Part shown: positions 1 to 10,086 of the stretch, piece by piece
Layout: each line of letters starts with the position of its first letter
How positions within the stretch are numbered: the first letter of the stretch is position 1
Source of the DNA: Lentinula raphanica
Lineage: Eukaryota; Basidiomycota; Agaricomycetes; Agaricales; Omphalotaceae
NCBI GenBank assembly: GCA_027919835.1
Contig: JANVFP010000012.1
Coordinates: 372,001-436,000, forward strand
DNA length: 64,000 nt
Direction of reading: 5' to 3'
Notes under the pieces: model-generated
Seen by the model: the letters and a program-made list of their open reading frames with translations, nothing else
Databases searched by the model: none
Told to the model about the DNA's origin: nothing
Translations under genes and position numbers: made by a program

Positions 1-918
1 TATATTAGCAGTGTTCATCGTCTTACTTTCAGAAAGAAAGTCTTCGAAATTGAGCTGATGGTGATTGTGCTGATTGAGTCTGGCACGCGATGGAAGTACG
101 CATCCAACGGTAAGTGGCGTCGATTCACTTCCGATGACAGGACGGGGTAAGAGGGCCAAATCTGCGCCATTCCAGATATAAGATGGTGTTGCGAGTGCTA
201 GCAGTACTCCACCAAGAGCCATCAGTGCCTTCAAGCGACCTTGTTTCATTGCATCGGTGGAAGTCGATGCATTCGAAACCAGAGGTTCATGGTCAAGCAA
301 GGGAGCTTCTTCGGGAGTTTCTTCACCCATATACCACAGCTCTCCTAACTGTGAGATGACCACAGCCCATGACGCGACTAACCAATCCTTGATCGGGGTA
401 CCGAACACTGGCATGAGCCAGTCATATGCAGGAAACCCAGAAACGGGACTCCAGGATGTAAGGTATCCTACGGGGCTGATATGAGCTAGCGCATACCATG
501 TTGTGGCCCATGCCGTCGGGAACACTAGGATCTGAGTCCAAGAAGAATGCACCCTGAGCCTTGTTCGTGAACGTGCGTAGATGATGACCGATAACAAAGT
601 GACAAAGCTGGTGAGGGCCCCATGAATGAAGAGTACCAGAAGAGATGTAAAGGGCGTAGACAACGCGTTCAGCGAAGGAGCGAACCAATGAAAGGACTTG
701 ACCAAGGATAGAACGATCCAGAGCATGAATATCCGAGCTTTAGAAGATCTATCAGTGAGCAAATGTGCATAGAACAGGAGGACGGAAAGGTTCAGCACAA
801 AAGGAATGAAGGAAGGAACAGTGGTCAATGCGAAGAAAGACGTGAGGATCGTGGCAAGCAGCAAGGTTTTGTTGCGGTGGACATGAAATACTGCATATCG
901 AAGAGTGGTTCCGGTCAT
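1..918 (-). CDS. Lnt-like apolipoprotein N-acyltransferase / CN-hydrolase family protein (5' part)
   Basis: The minus strand is open from an ATG at 918 to the left window edge, about 305 codons, so the protein is truncated by the window. The visible part is a polytopic membrane region: several hydrophobic segments in the first 120 residues, then a segment reading FPTAWATTWYALAHISPVG, which resembles the membrane domain of fungal Lnt-like proteins. The frame ends near VGCVLPSRARLN, where the carbon-nitrogen hydrolase domain would begin. The catalytic Glu-Lys-Cys would lie outside the window, so activity cannot be judged. An in-frame stop lies upstream of the ATG, although an additional 5' exon is possible. 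The family assignment is by resemblance only; another multi-pass membrane protein is the main alternative. Confidence 0.6.
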   Translation of the reverse strand, partial: MTGTTLRYAVFHVHRNKTLLLATILTSFFALTTVPSFIPFVLNLSVLLFYAHLLTDRSSKARIFMLWIVLSLVKSFHWFAPSLNALSTPFTSLLVLFIHGALTSFVTLLSVIIYARSRTRLRVHSSWTQILVFPTAWATTWYALAHISPVGYLTSWSPVSGFPAYDWLMPVFGTPIKDWLVASWAVVISQLGELWYMGEETPEEAPLLDHEPLVSNASTSTDAMKQGRLKALMALGGVLLALATPSYIWNGADLALLPRPVIGSESTPLTVGCVLPSRARLNQHNHHQLNFEDFLSESKTMNTANI

Positions 919-1484
919 GATCAAGCTCAAGCCTTGGGAAGAGTCTGAGGTGGCCCTTGACTTTGAGTGTCCTGACTTTATCACCTCATTGACGCCCGAC
1001 AGTCTTCTGAGGGCGCTAGATACTGAATAGAGGATCAATCCACAGTACTGAATTCGACCAGTTTCGACCTTGCTATCAGCAGCGGCGCAGCAGAAGGGGG
1101 AACCTCAATTTACATCGTGGTAATGTCAGAAACATGGGTTCGCGACGTGGAAGAAATACCAACAAAATTAGCGCCCATGCCATCCACTGAGCTTGGGCTC
1201 TGCAGAGAGTCTACGGGAAAAATTGGTGATGCCGAGGGCCAGAGGACGCCGCAGGTGTCCACTGACCTCCCGAGGGTGCGGAAGCAAATGAGCCGAGGGT
1301 TTTACTCAAAATTGTGTAAAGTTTAGTGGTGAATCTCACTTGTCAGACTTATTCTTTGGTTGAAGTATACAGGGATGTACTGTATTGAGTACAGCTGTAT
1401 GTATTATGGCCCAGGCCGGATCAGTGCACACAAAAATTCTCATTGAAAGTTCTGGGTGTCAAGCGAGCGTTGAATTCAAATTTT

Positions 1485-1505
1485 CGCGCGCGCTTGCGCG
1501 CGCGC
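1485..1505. repeat. Alternating CG palindrome (Z-DNA-prone)
   Basis: A run of alternating C and G is interrupted by TT at its centre, so it can fold back on itself or adopt a left-handed helix. An identical copy lies 618 bp downstream at 2103-2123. Confidence 0.8.
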
Positions 1506-1596
1506 CTAATATGGCAAATTGCTCATTACTGTCTACAGCCTAGTATAGACTGTTTTGAGGATTAGTGTTTTGCTCAATATAAGCTTGAAGCACTCG

Positions 1597-1658
1597 AGGT
1601 AAATCATACTATAGCCTACTGGCCTCTAGGTAAATCATACTATAGCCTACTGGCCTCT
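1597..1658 (+). repeat. 31-bp direct repeat, two units
   Basis: Two adjacent 31-bp units (1597-1627 and 1628-1658) share the core AATCATACTATAGCCTAC. The doublet recurs at 2215-2276 within the second 618-bp copy. Confidence 0.9.
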
Positions 1659-2453
1659 AGGGTCTTGAATTCCTTGAGTTCCCCTAGTAAAAACAGAAGA
1701 GATTGCGCTGGTAAAATGACTGACTGTATCACGTGCTACAATCGGTCAAAATCGGTCAAAAAGGTCAGAACGGAAATAATCGGTCAAAAAAGGTCGGGCG
1801 TGGGAACCCTTGGCTTCCCATAGTAGCCGTCTACGAAAAATTGGTGATGCCGAGGGCCAGAGGACGCCGCAGGTGTCCACTGACCTCCCGAGGGTGCGGA
1901 AGCAAATGAGCCGAGGGTTTTACTCAAAATTGTGTAAAGTTTAGTGGTGAATCTCACTTGTCAGACTTATTCTTTGGTTGAAGTATACAGGGATGTACTG
2001 TATTGAGTACAGCTGTATGTATTATGGCCCAGGCCGGATCAGTGCACACAAAAATTCTCATTGAAAGTTCTGGGTGTCAAGCGAGCGTTGAATTCAAATT
2101 TTCGCGCGCGCTTGCGCGCGCGCCTAATATGGCAAATTGCTCATTACTGTCTACAGCCTAGTATAGACTGTTTTGAGGATTAGTGTTTTGCTCAATATAA
2201 GCTTGAAGCACTCGAGGTAAATCATACTATAGCCTACTGGCCTCTAGGTAAATCATACTATAGCCTACTGGCCTCTAGGGTCTTGAATTCCTTGAGTTCC
2301 CCTAGTAAAAACAGAAGAGATTGCGCTGGTAAAATGACTGACTGTATCACGTGCTACAATCGGTCAAAATCGGTCAAAAAGGTCAGAACGGAAATAATCG
2401 GTCAAAAAAGGTCGGGCGTGGGAACCCTTGGCTTCCCATAGTAGCCGTCTACG

Positions 2454-2914
2454 GCAGGTCTACGGTACCGAAGTCGTGACTGTCTTCTTGAAAAACGAGC
2501 ATACACTGTAGAGACCGCAATAACGACAGGATTGGTATTGAATGAGAAGAGTAATACAAAAATGATAGTAGTAAGTATCATAACGAAGTCAAGGTATACG
2601 ATGAGTAGAAGAATGTGAATGAGATATGCAGTTCAAGTTCGCAAAAATTTGTCGTGGAACGGTATACATATATGCATAAGGAGAAAGCAACGATGAAAGA
2701 AAACAAACGTACTGTATTCATTAAACCAGAAAAACAAAATGTGACAGCCCTATCGAGAAACAGAAAATTAAAAGATTGTGATTGATCTACGTGTCCAGTC
2801 CGTTCGTAGTCTCGATTCGGCATCCAAGAGTCAGTTGAGGAGAGAAGAAGAAAGGCAAACATCGAGGGAAGAAAGTGAAAGATGTCTATAAATTTATGAA
2901 GCTGGCATTAATTG
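2454..2914. other. Intergenic, 3' side of the Ser/Pro-rich gene
   Basis: This A/T-rich stretch lies between the tandem duplication and the stop codon at 2915. It probably holds the 3' UTR of the minus-strand gene. I see no supported gene. Confidence 0.6.
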
Positions 2915-5900
2915 TCAATGTGCAGTAGAAACTTCCGCGAACGTTGTCCAATATTCAGTAGGGCGTTCAATTTTAGGACTATCTGAAAGTGATTGCGAGA
3001 GACGTGCCAATGGTGGAGTGGGAGTTTCTCGAGGTGGCTCCGGAAGAGGATTGGGGGTGCGAATGAAATTGAGCAAGTCACTTGAAGAAGCAGAGAATCC
3101 AGGTGATGTTCGTTGCACAGGTACAGCAGTAGCAGAAGAGGAAGACGCCACTGAAGGAGGCGATGGAGTAGTGGAAGCAACAACAGATGAGGATGCATAT
3201 ATGATTGGAGGAGGTTGTGTTGGCATTGAATGATAGATTTGAGTTGCAGATCCCTGAGCGGGAAAATTCTGCACAACAAACGAAGTATGACTCGAACCAT
3301 GAGTTGATCCATTGGTCTTGCTTGGGAATATCTGTCCGTTGGGTATGGGGACCGAAGGCACAGGCATGGCCGGCGTTGGTGCTCCTACATCTCCATTCGG
3401 CTCCATTCCATACATACTATGGCCTTTATAAAGCCTTTCCATCTCCCAAGCTTCACGCGCGCGCAACGCATTGAGATCTGCAGCAGAAGGTACTTCAGAT
3501 GTCGGGCGAACAGACTTAGACGACGCGCGTTCCAAGGGTCGAGATGAAGAAGAAGACTTGGTAGGAGAAGCTGAATGGGATCCATGAACTTTCCTATTGC
3601 TCCATTGTCCACCGTCACGCGCCCGACCCGAACGTGTATCATCCTGCGAGCGCGTAGTGCTAGCAATCGGAGAACGGCTTTCCATACTACTCGAGCGTTC
3701 AACCGCTTTGTCGGCATAAGTCTTCTGTGTCTGCGGAATATCATCAACCGAGTGCTGCCTATGAGATCTTGAGCTTCGCTTGGGCCGTCTATCGCTGCTT
3801 TCCATATCTATCTCTGGGCTTTTCTTCTCCTGCCTCCGTATCTCTCTGCGAGCTTCACGATCTTTCTCGTGACTATCCGCGCGATCCCGATCTGCTTTCC
3901 CCTTGTCCTTCAATCTACTAGGATGTCTCGTGTGACTAACCTCTTCCACCTCCCACTGTTCTCCGGCAGCAGGTATAACTTCACTAGCAGATTGGACATT
4001 CCCAGACTTGGTGCGGACAAGTTTGAACGTCTCAGTTTGTATTGCCGTGACCGAGCTGATCTCAGAAGAAGGTCCTCGGGAAGACGATCGCCTAGGTACA
4101 GAGGGCGCCACAGGTTCCGGTGGTATTGACAACTCATCGTTAGTGTGTGGTGTTGGAGGATTGACTAACATAGATGCAGCAGAAAGCGGAGAGTCGTCTA
4201 CGATGGTCTGATTCACGGCAACATGCGAGCTTCTATGACTTAACGGCTCTTCCGGTATTGATTGTGATTGTGGCAGCACGTAGTTAGAAGATGGAAGAGG
4301 TATGGGCTTGGTTGTTGCTGAAGGCGGGGGAGGAGCAACAGCATAAGGCAGAGGAATCGGTTTCGTGGTGGCTGAAGGAGGTGGAGGCGCAATCGACTCA
4401 TCAGGAAGAGGAATCGGCTTAGTAGTCGAAGATGGAGGTGGAGGTCCACGTTCTGGAGAATGTGGCCGTCTATGTTCTTCGGAACGTCTTATGTTCGAGG
4501 ACGGGTAATTTCTTGACCGTTCCGTGGAAGTAACTTTGTCGTCAACGGACTGCCTCTGAGAGTGCCCATTGTCGTGAGTCTGTCGGGGTGTGGGTTTCAT
4601 TGTATGAGAAGAATCATGGGTATACAGATTCCGAGGAGGTGAAGGCAAGGGCGTCGTATGGAAACTCTGCGCAGGCACAGATGAAGAAGGATAGCCAGTG
4701 GCGGAAGGTGAAGGATCTACCTTCATGTGTTGGTTAGCACCATTAGAGGAATGTCTCTCCGAGCTTTGCCACGGCTGAGGATCAGATACGTTAGTCTGAT
4801 GCACTGGTAAAGGAGCATCGACTTGTGTAGGCGTACTGATTTCTGAGCTCGGTGCATCTGGATTAGCCACCATCAGCTTTCCCTTCGCAGGAAACGAAGC
4901 TTCCACTGAGATTGAAGACCTCTGATCTGGGTCATGAACGGCCTTCAGTGTAATTTCATCGACTGCGATGTTGTCTACCGAAGGAGGAGGAACTCTTTTT
5001 GAAAGTTTTTCGGAAGATCGACTGAATGCGGACCGAATCTCGGCCGAGTGGTCTTCCGTGTGAGGAAGTCCTTCGATAGGATTTGACTGCTTCCTTGTCA
5101 CGCTAAAACGCTTGGTGAGCCTTCCGAGTATGCTACCTCTTCTGTCTTTTTTGATAGCAGATATAGGTTTATGCGATGAAGGAGGAGGAGGAGGCATAGT
5201 TGAAGCTCTCTTCGACTTTTCATCGGGGGAAGGACGCGTTTGGGACGGAGGATCGGCGACAGGCGAAGTGGGTAATGAATGTGAGTTGGGTTGATGAGTT
5301 TTACCGTAGCCACCGAACAACCCAGACAAACCGCGACGCTTGCTCAATTTTCGAGGCAGACGGGATCCTTCAGAGAGCGGAGTTTGTAAATGAATGGCAG
5401 AAGTGGACTGTGACAGGGGAGATGGAGTGACTGTTTTGCGTCTGGCCGGCGTTGTTATACTCGAGCGGCGAGAACGAGAAGGCTGGGGACCCGTTGAATA
5501 ACATACAATAGAAAAGGAGCGATGCTACTCACATCGACATCCGCAGCAATAGGACCACTCCCAAGTCCAATGTCATAAGGAGATTCATGATGCCAGTTGG
5601 TTCCCCAGGGATCAGAGACATCTAGCAAGTCAACATCATCATGAGCTGTTTGGGAAGTTTTTCGAGATCTAGGTTTAATACCCAAGTCTGCCACACGTGT
5701 CTGCGAAGAACTTGGAGTAGGAAGTGGCGAATGCGACGGTGTCCTACTAGGACCAGGTAATCTGGTAGCATCATCAAGACGCTCTGGCATTGAGTTCGTG
5801 CCCATTGCAGGAAAGGAGGGTGAGAAGACAGACGGTGGACGCGCACCAGGTCGGTACACGGAAGGAGGAATGAGATGGTGATTCCGGTAGTAACGAGGGC

Positions 5901-6448
5901 CAACAGGATTGTGGATAGGGAATCTAACTCTGAAGGACGTTATCGTAGACAAGTCTTCCTTCGTGTACCAAGCAGGGAGCTCTTTCAGAACATCAGGTAT
6001 GATTGACGTAGTCGGTAGACTGGTAACCGAGTCGTTCTTCTCATTCTGTTCCAATGTTTCCATTTCTCTGGCATCTTGTTTCTGGACAGATTGTTGTTCT
6101 GCCAGAGTCGAGGATGCTGTCGCCGTCGCCGGGTTTGATGATGGTTGTGGTTCAGGCGCTGAACTCGTCGCTGCGGCTTTGCTGGAACGTTTGACCGTTT
6201 TACGAGAGAAAAGGTGGCCCTGGGACTTTCGCTTAGCCGACGACGCTTGTCTTTCAAGTCTTTCCCGTTTCTCCATATCTTCATAGAACGCTTCCAACGA
6301 CGGACCGTCTGGTGACGCCAACTTTGCGTCCTGGCCTTGAGACTATGAAGACAAGAAATGAATATACATATACGGTGCCGTAAGAGACATATAGGACATT
6401 GAATACCTCCTCAAAAGGCTCTGCAGCGAACATTGGATTGAATGTCAT
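2915..6448 (-). CDS. Large Ser/Pro-rich protein of unknown function (3 exons)
   Basis: Three exons join in phase 0: 6448-6407, 6342-5533 and 5482-2915, giving 1139 residues. The start is the ATG of MTFNPMFAAEPFEE. The N-terminal third has a charged stretch (FYEDMEKRERLERQ) and then the best-defined block, LPAWYTKEDL followed about 15 residues later by HNPVGPRYYRNHHLIPP. The rest is low complexity: long Ser/Pro/Thr tracts, PPPPSSTTKPIPLP-type repeats that could bind SH3 or WW domains, and an acidic/basic charged region (KADRDRADSHEKDREARRE). No signal peptide or membrane segment is visible. I cannot name a function; a scaffold or cortical signalling protein is one guess. It is divergent from ADE5,7, sharing a 353-bp promoter region. 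Confidence 0.8.
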
Positions 6449-6801
6449 GGTGATAACGCAGAAGGGAGGACGATAAATGGAAGGAAAGGCTGCTGGCTAG
6501 CAGCGCAGCCGGTCAAGAAAGCCCAAGTGTGAAATAACTGAGATTGGTTATGATACACGTGCTCAGGCCAGCCGCTCTAGAGTCGTTGGTCCCATATGTT
6601 ACTATTTCATTCACAATGACAGTAAAAATTCACGATAATCCTTGCCTTCAAGCATCCATCGAGCATACAAGGTGCAATAACGTGTTGCAATTTAAAGCAT
6701 GGAAGATATTTGAGAGTAACGAAAGTTGCAGGCATCCGACGCGGAGTCACGATCGATCTGAAAAGTGAAAAAGAATTTTATCAGTTCCTTTTCAACACTC
6801 C
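6449..6801. promoter_or_regulatory. Shared divergent promoter region
   Basis: These 353 bp separate the start codons of the Ser/Pro-rich gene (minus) and ADE5,7 (plus), so both promoters must lie here. No TATA box stands out. Confidence 0.5.
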
Positions 6802-9628
6802 ATGAGCCTCAAAATTTTGTTACTTGGTGCCGGAGGAAGAGAACATGCGTTGACCTGGAAATTAGCCCAATCGCCTCTGGTGGAGCACATCTACGTCTGC
6901 CCGGGAAATGGAGGAACAAATCAAGAGGCAAAAACCAGCAATCTAAATATCTCATCCAACGATTTCCCTCAACTGGTCGACTTTTCTGTCAAGTCCGGTG
7001 TATGTCAGTTATCTAGCTCGCTGTTCCTCGTCCTTATCGATGAAAATCGTAGGTCAATCTCGTCGTACCTGGTCCCGAACAACCACTGGTCGATGGTGTC
7101 GAAACGTACTTCCGCAAAGGTGCGTAGTCTTGCAGCCTTCATGTTCGCTCTGTTCATTCCCCTATCCGTCTTCAGTCGGGATTCCTGTCTTTGGACCAAG
7201 TCCCCTAGCTGCGAGAATGGAAGGATCCAAAGCCTTTTCCAAGGACTTCATGGCCAGGCATTCAATACCTACGGCGAAATACCGCGTTTTTCAATCATCG
7301 CAAATTGACGATGCTATCTTTTATGTCAAGACTTGTGCTCACCCTGTCGTTCTCAAAGCCGATGGCCTTGCAGCAGGAAAGGGTGTCCTGATACCCCAGT
7401 CAGAAGAGGACGCAATTGCTGGACTCAGAGATATCCTCGTTGCAAATGTTTTCGGCACCGCTGGTATGCCTTTGGAACGGATCGTTAATGGTTGTGCTAA
7501 ATACTGTCGCATTCAGGCAACCAAGTTGTTATCGAAGAGCAATTGTTTGGCCCGGAAATCTCTGTACTTGCTTTTTCTGACGGTCACACTGTTGTTCCTC
7601 TTCCCGCCGCTCAGGACCACAAACGAATCGGTGAAGGTGACATTGGTTTGAACACCGGTGGAATGGGGGCCTATGCACCTGCTCCAGTCGCTTCACCCGC
7701 GATCATGAAACAAATCATGGAAGAGTCGCTTCGACCTACCATAGACGGAATGCGGAGAGACGGTTGGTTCTCATTTGATGGACTTAATGATTATAGCTCA
7801 CCTCTTGATGCACAGGGTTCCCTTTTGTTGGCATGCTCTTCGCTGGGTTCATGCTGACTGAGAATGGTCCAAAAGTACTAGAATATAACGTTCGCTTTGG
7901 AGATCCAGAGACGGAAGCACTTATGCTTCTACTCGATCAAAAGGCAGATCTAGCTGCTATTCTGCTGGTAAGGCTCAGTTCCACTAAAACTATGTTTCAT
8001 GGTTTTCATTGTCCGAAGGCATGTGCAGAGCATCGGTTAGATAGTGTCCCTATTCCTATACGAACTGGCGTCGCAGTCGCAGTGATCCTTGCTTCTGCTG
8101 GATATCCTGGGAGCTACGCTAAGGGCAAACGAATCCAAATCGGAGACATACCTACAGGTACGAACATAAAACCACTATCATAGTCAATTGTCCTGACTGA
8201 AATATCTCTCAGATGCCGTCGTGTTTCACGCGGGAACAGAAGAGAAATCCGGAGAGATTTTAACAGCTGGTGGTCGTGTTTTAGCTGCTACTGCATATGC
8301 TCAGACATTGCCCGAAGCTTTGAAGATTGTCTACCAAGCTGTAGATCAAATATCATTCGAAGGAAAAACATACAGACGAGACATCGCCCACCGGTAAGGA
8401 CAGCGATCTCTCTTGTCTAACCTGCTTTTTTGAGACTATCCGCAGAGCTTTGAATATTTCCAATTCAACAAAGGGTCTAACATACGAGCAGGCTGGTGTG
8501 TCAGTAGACGCAGGAAATTCGCTCGTTGAAGCTATCAAGCCATTTGTGAGGTCCACTCGCCGAGTGGGAGCAGATGCCGAAATTGGTGGGTTCGGTGGGG
8601 TTTTCGACCTCGCAGCATGTGGTTATAAAGATCCTATACTCGTGAGCGGTACAGACGGAGTTGGCACAAAACTTCGTGTCGCCGTAGATGCAGGAGTTCA
8701 TGATACCGTTGGTATGTCCTAATTCTTCTTGTGCAAGCGGGATTTCGCTATAGTTCTTGAATCAGGCATCGACCTAGTAGCCATGTCTGTGAACGACCTA
8801 TTAGTGCAAGGCGCCGAGCCGTTGTATTTCCTAGACTACTACGGTTGTAGTAAGCTCGACGTTCCCATCGCATCCCAAGTCATCAAAGGCATAGCCGAAG
8901 GATGTCGGCGGGCCAATTGCGCATTGATCGGGGGTGAGACCGCTGAAATGCCCGGGATGTATCAGCCTGGTTAGTGTCATATTCACCAACAACTGAACAA
9001 AGTTCATACATCATCTCTCAGGCGACTATGATCTTGCAGGATTCGCTGTCGGTGCCGTCGAGCGAGCAAATATCCTTCCTTCCAACGATATTCGAGCTGG
9101 AGACATTCTTCTCGGCGTCGCCTCTTCCGGTCTACATTCCAATGGATTCTCCCTCGTACGAAAGATTCTAGAGACCTCGAACTTGATGTATTCCTCACCT
9201 TGTCCTTGGAACCCAACTGTTAATCTCGGCCAAGCTTTGATGGAGCCCACTGCTATCTACATCAAACAAATATTACCGACAGCACAAGCAGGTCTCATCA
9301 AGGGTATGTCCCATATCACGGGAGGAGGTTTCATTGAGAACATCCCCCGCGTACTTCCAAAAGAGCTAGGATGCTCAATAGACGCCTCAACATGGGAATT
9401 ACCCCTGTCTTCCGATTTCTTATGATGCAAGGCGGCGTAGAACCACTGGAGATGGCAAGGACATTCAACAACGGAATCGGTATGGTTCTCATAGTCGATG
9501 GGGAGAGTGCCGACTCGGTGGCAGAAATGTTGCGCAAAGCAGGAGATGCAGCGATATATAAAATCGGACAGGTGACAAATGAGGTGGGAGTGAAGATGGA
9601 GAATATACACGTATGGAACCTAGTGTAG
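6802..9628 (+). CDS. ADE5,7: Bifunctional GAR synthetase / AIR synthetase, with an apparent frameshift
   Basis: The product catalyses two steps of de novo purine synthesis: phosphoribosylamine plus glycine to GAR, and FGAM to AIR. I place ten exons: 6802-6999, 7053-7119, 7176-7463, 7517-7762, 7816-7967, 8019-8157, 8213-8393, 8446-8711, 8766-8969 and 9022-9628. The GARS half starts [17 protein letters not shown] and shows the ATP-grasp segments [11 protein letters not shown] and [11 protein letters not shown]. The AIRS half shows GTDGVGTKL and [12 protein letters not shown]. All splice phases agree, but in the last exon the frame breaks at the C run 9402-9405: WELP must continue as [21 protein letters not shown], which lies one frame over. 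One missing C explains this. As written, the ORF stops at 9423-9425 and loses the AIRS C-terminus. A sequencing error is likelier than a true null. Confidence 0.95.
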
Positions 9629-10086
9629 ATTCACAAGATACATGAAATGGTAAATGCATGTGTGGGTGATGTTATATTAGAGTAGGAATGTAGAGAGAGA
9701 GAGAGAGAGAGCGAAGTCAGCAAACGGTGTAGAATGCCAGGCAACGACCAAAAGCTCGCAAATTTAAATATACCACGGTAGTGACCACATACGAGATAAA
9801 TTTAGAACAACAATGAAAAGAGAAAAAGACGGGTTATGGTATGTGCAAGAAAACATATCTACAAGAAATATTTTGTGACAGATGCAGGACGAAGACAAAG
9901 AATATGCATTGAGAAAGCAGTGTTTAGTAAAGATATGTGCGGTGAAAAAAAGAAACAAGACGAAATGCAGATATGAGCAGGATATGTTATGGATAACCCA
10001 AGATAAAAATGACAAGCAAGCAATACAACGCGAGTCCAATTCGAATGGATCTACTGCAGATTGTTTTGATGGGGTGCAAAACCCCT
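9629..10086. other. Convergent 3' intergenic region
   Basis: This lies between the stop codons of ADE5,7 and the CCCH gene and probably holds both 3' UTRs. Apart from a GA microsatellite at 9692-9711, nothing is seen. Confidence 0.6.
9692..9711 (+). repeat. (AG)10 microsatellite
   Basis: Ten consecutive AG dinucleotides lie in the 3' region after ADE5,7. Confidence 0.95.

Larger units (their letters stand above)
1218..2453. repeat. Perfect tandem duplication, 2 x 618 bp
   Basis: Positions 1218-1835 and 1836-2453 read as the same 618-bp sequence, with no difference found by eye. The heptamer GTCTACG precedes each copy and follows the second. Each copy carries the same sub-structures: a CG-rich palindrome, a doubled 31-mer, and a cluster of GGTCAAA-like words. 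No coding frame of useful length is present. The heptamer could be a target-site duplication or simply the site of unequal exchange. No TG...CA ends typical of an LTR and no convincing terminal inverted repeats were seen, so no transposon class is assigned. Confidence 0.95.

Noticed and set aside
1218..2453. LTR pair of a retrotransposon
   Set aside because: The copies are directly adjacent with no internal region, and their ends are not TG...CA.
2578..2862. 94-codon hydrophobic minus-strand frame
   Set aside because: It lies just past the stop of the Ser/Pro-rich gene, has no conserved features, and fits an A/T-rich 3' UTR.
5909..6286. 125-codon plus-strand frame
   Set aside because: It is antisense to exon 2 of the Ser/Pro-rich gene, whose three-exon model fits perfectly in phase.
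9764..10039. 91-codon hydrophobic minus-strand frame after ADE5,7
   Set aside because: It lies in the shared 3' region with no domain. The real end of the CCCH gene is the Ala-rich frame stopping at 10087.
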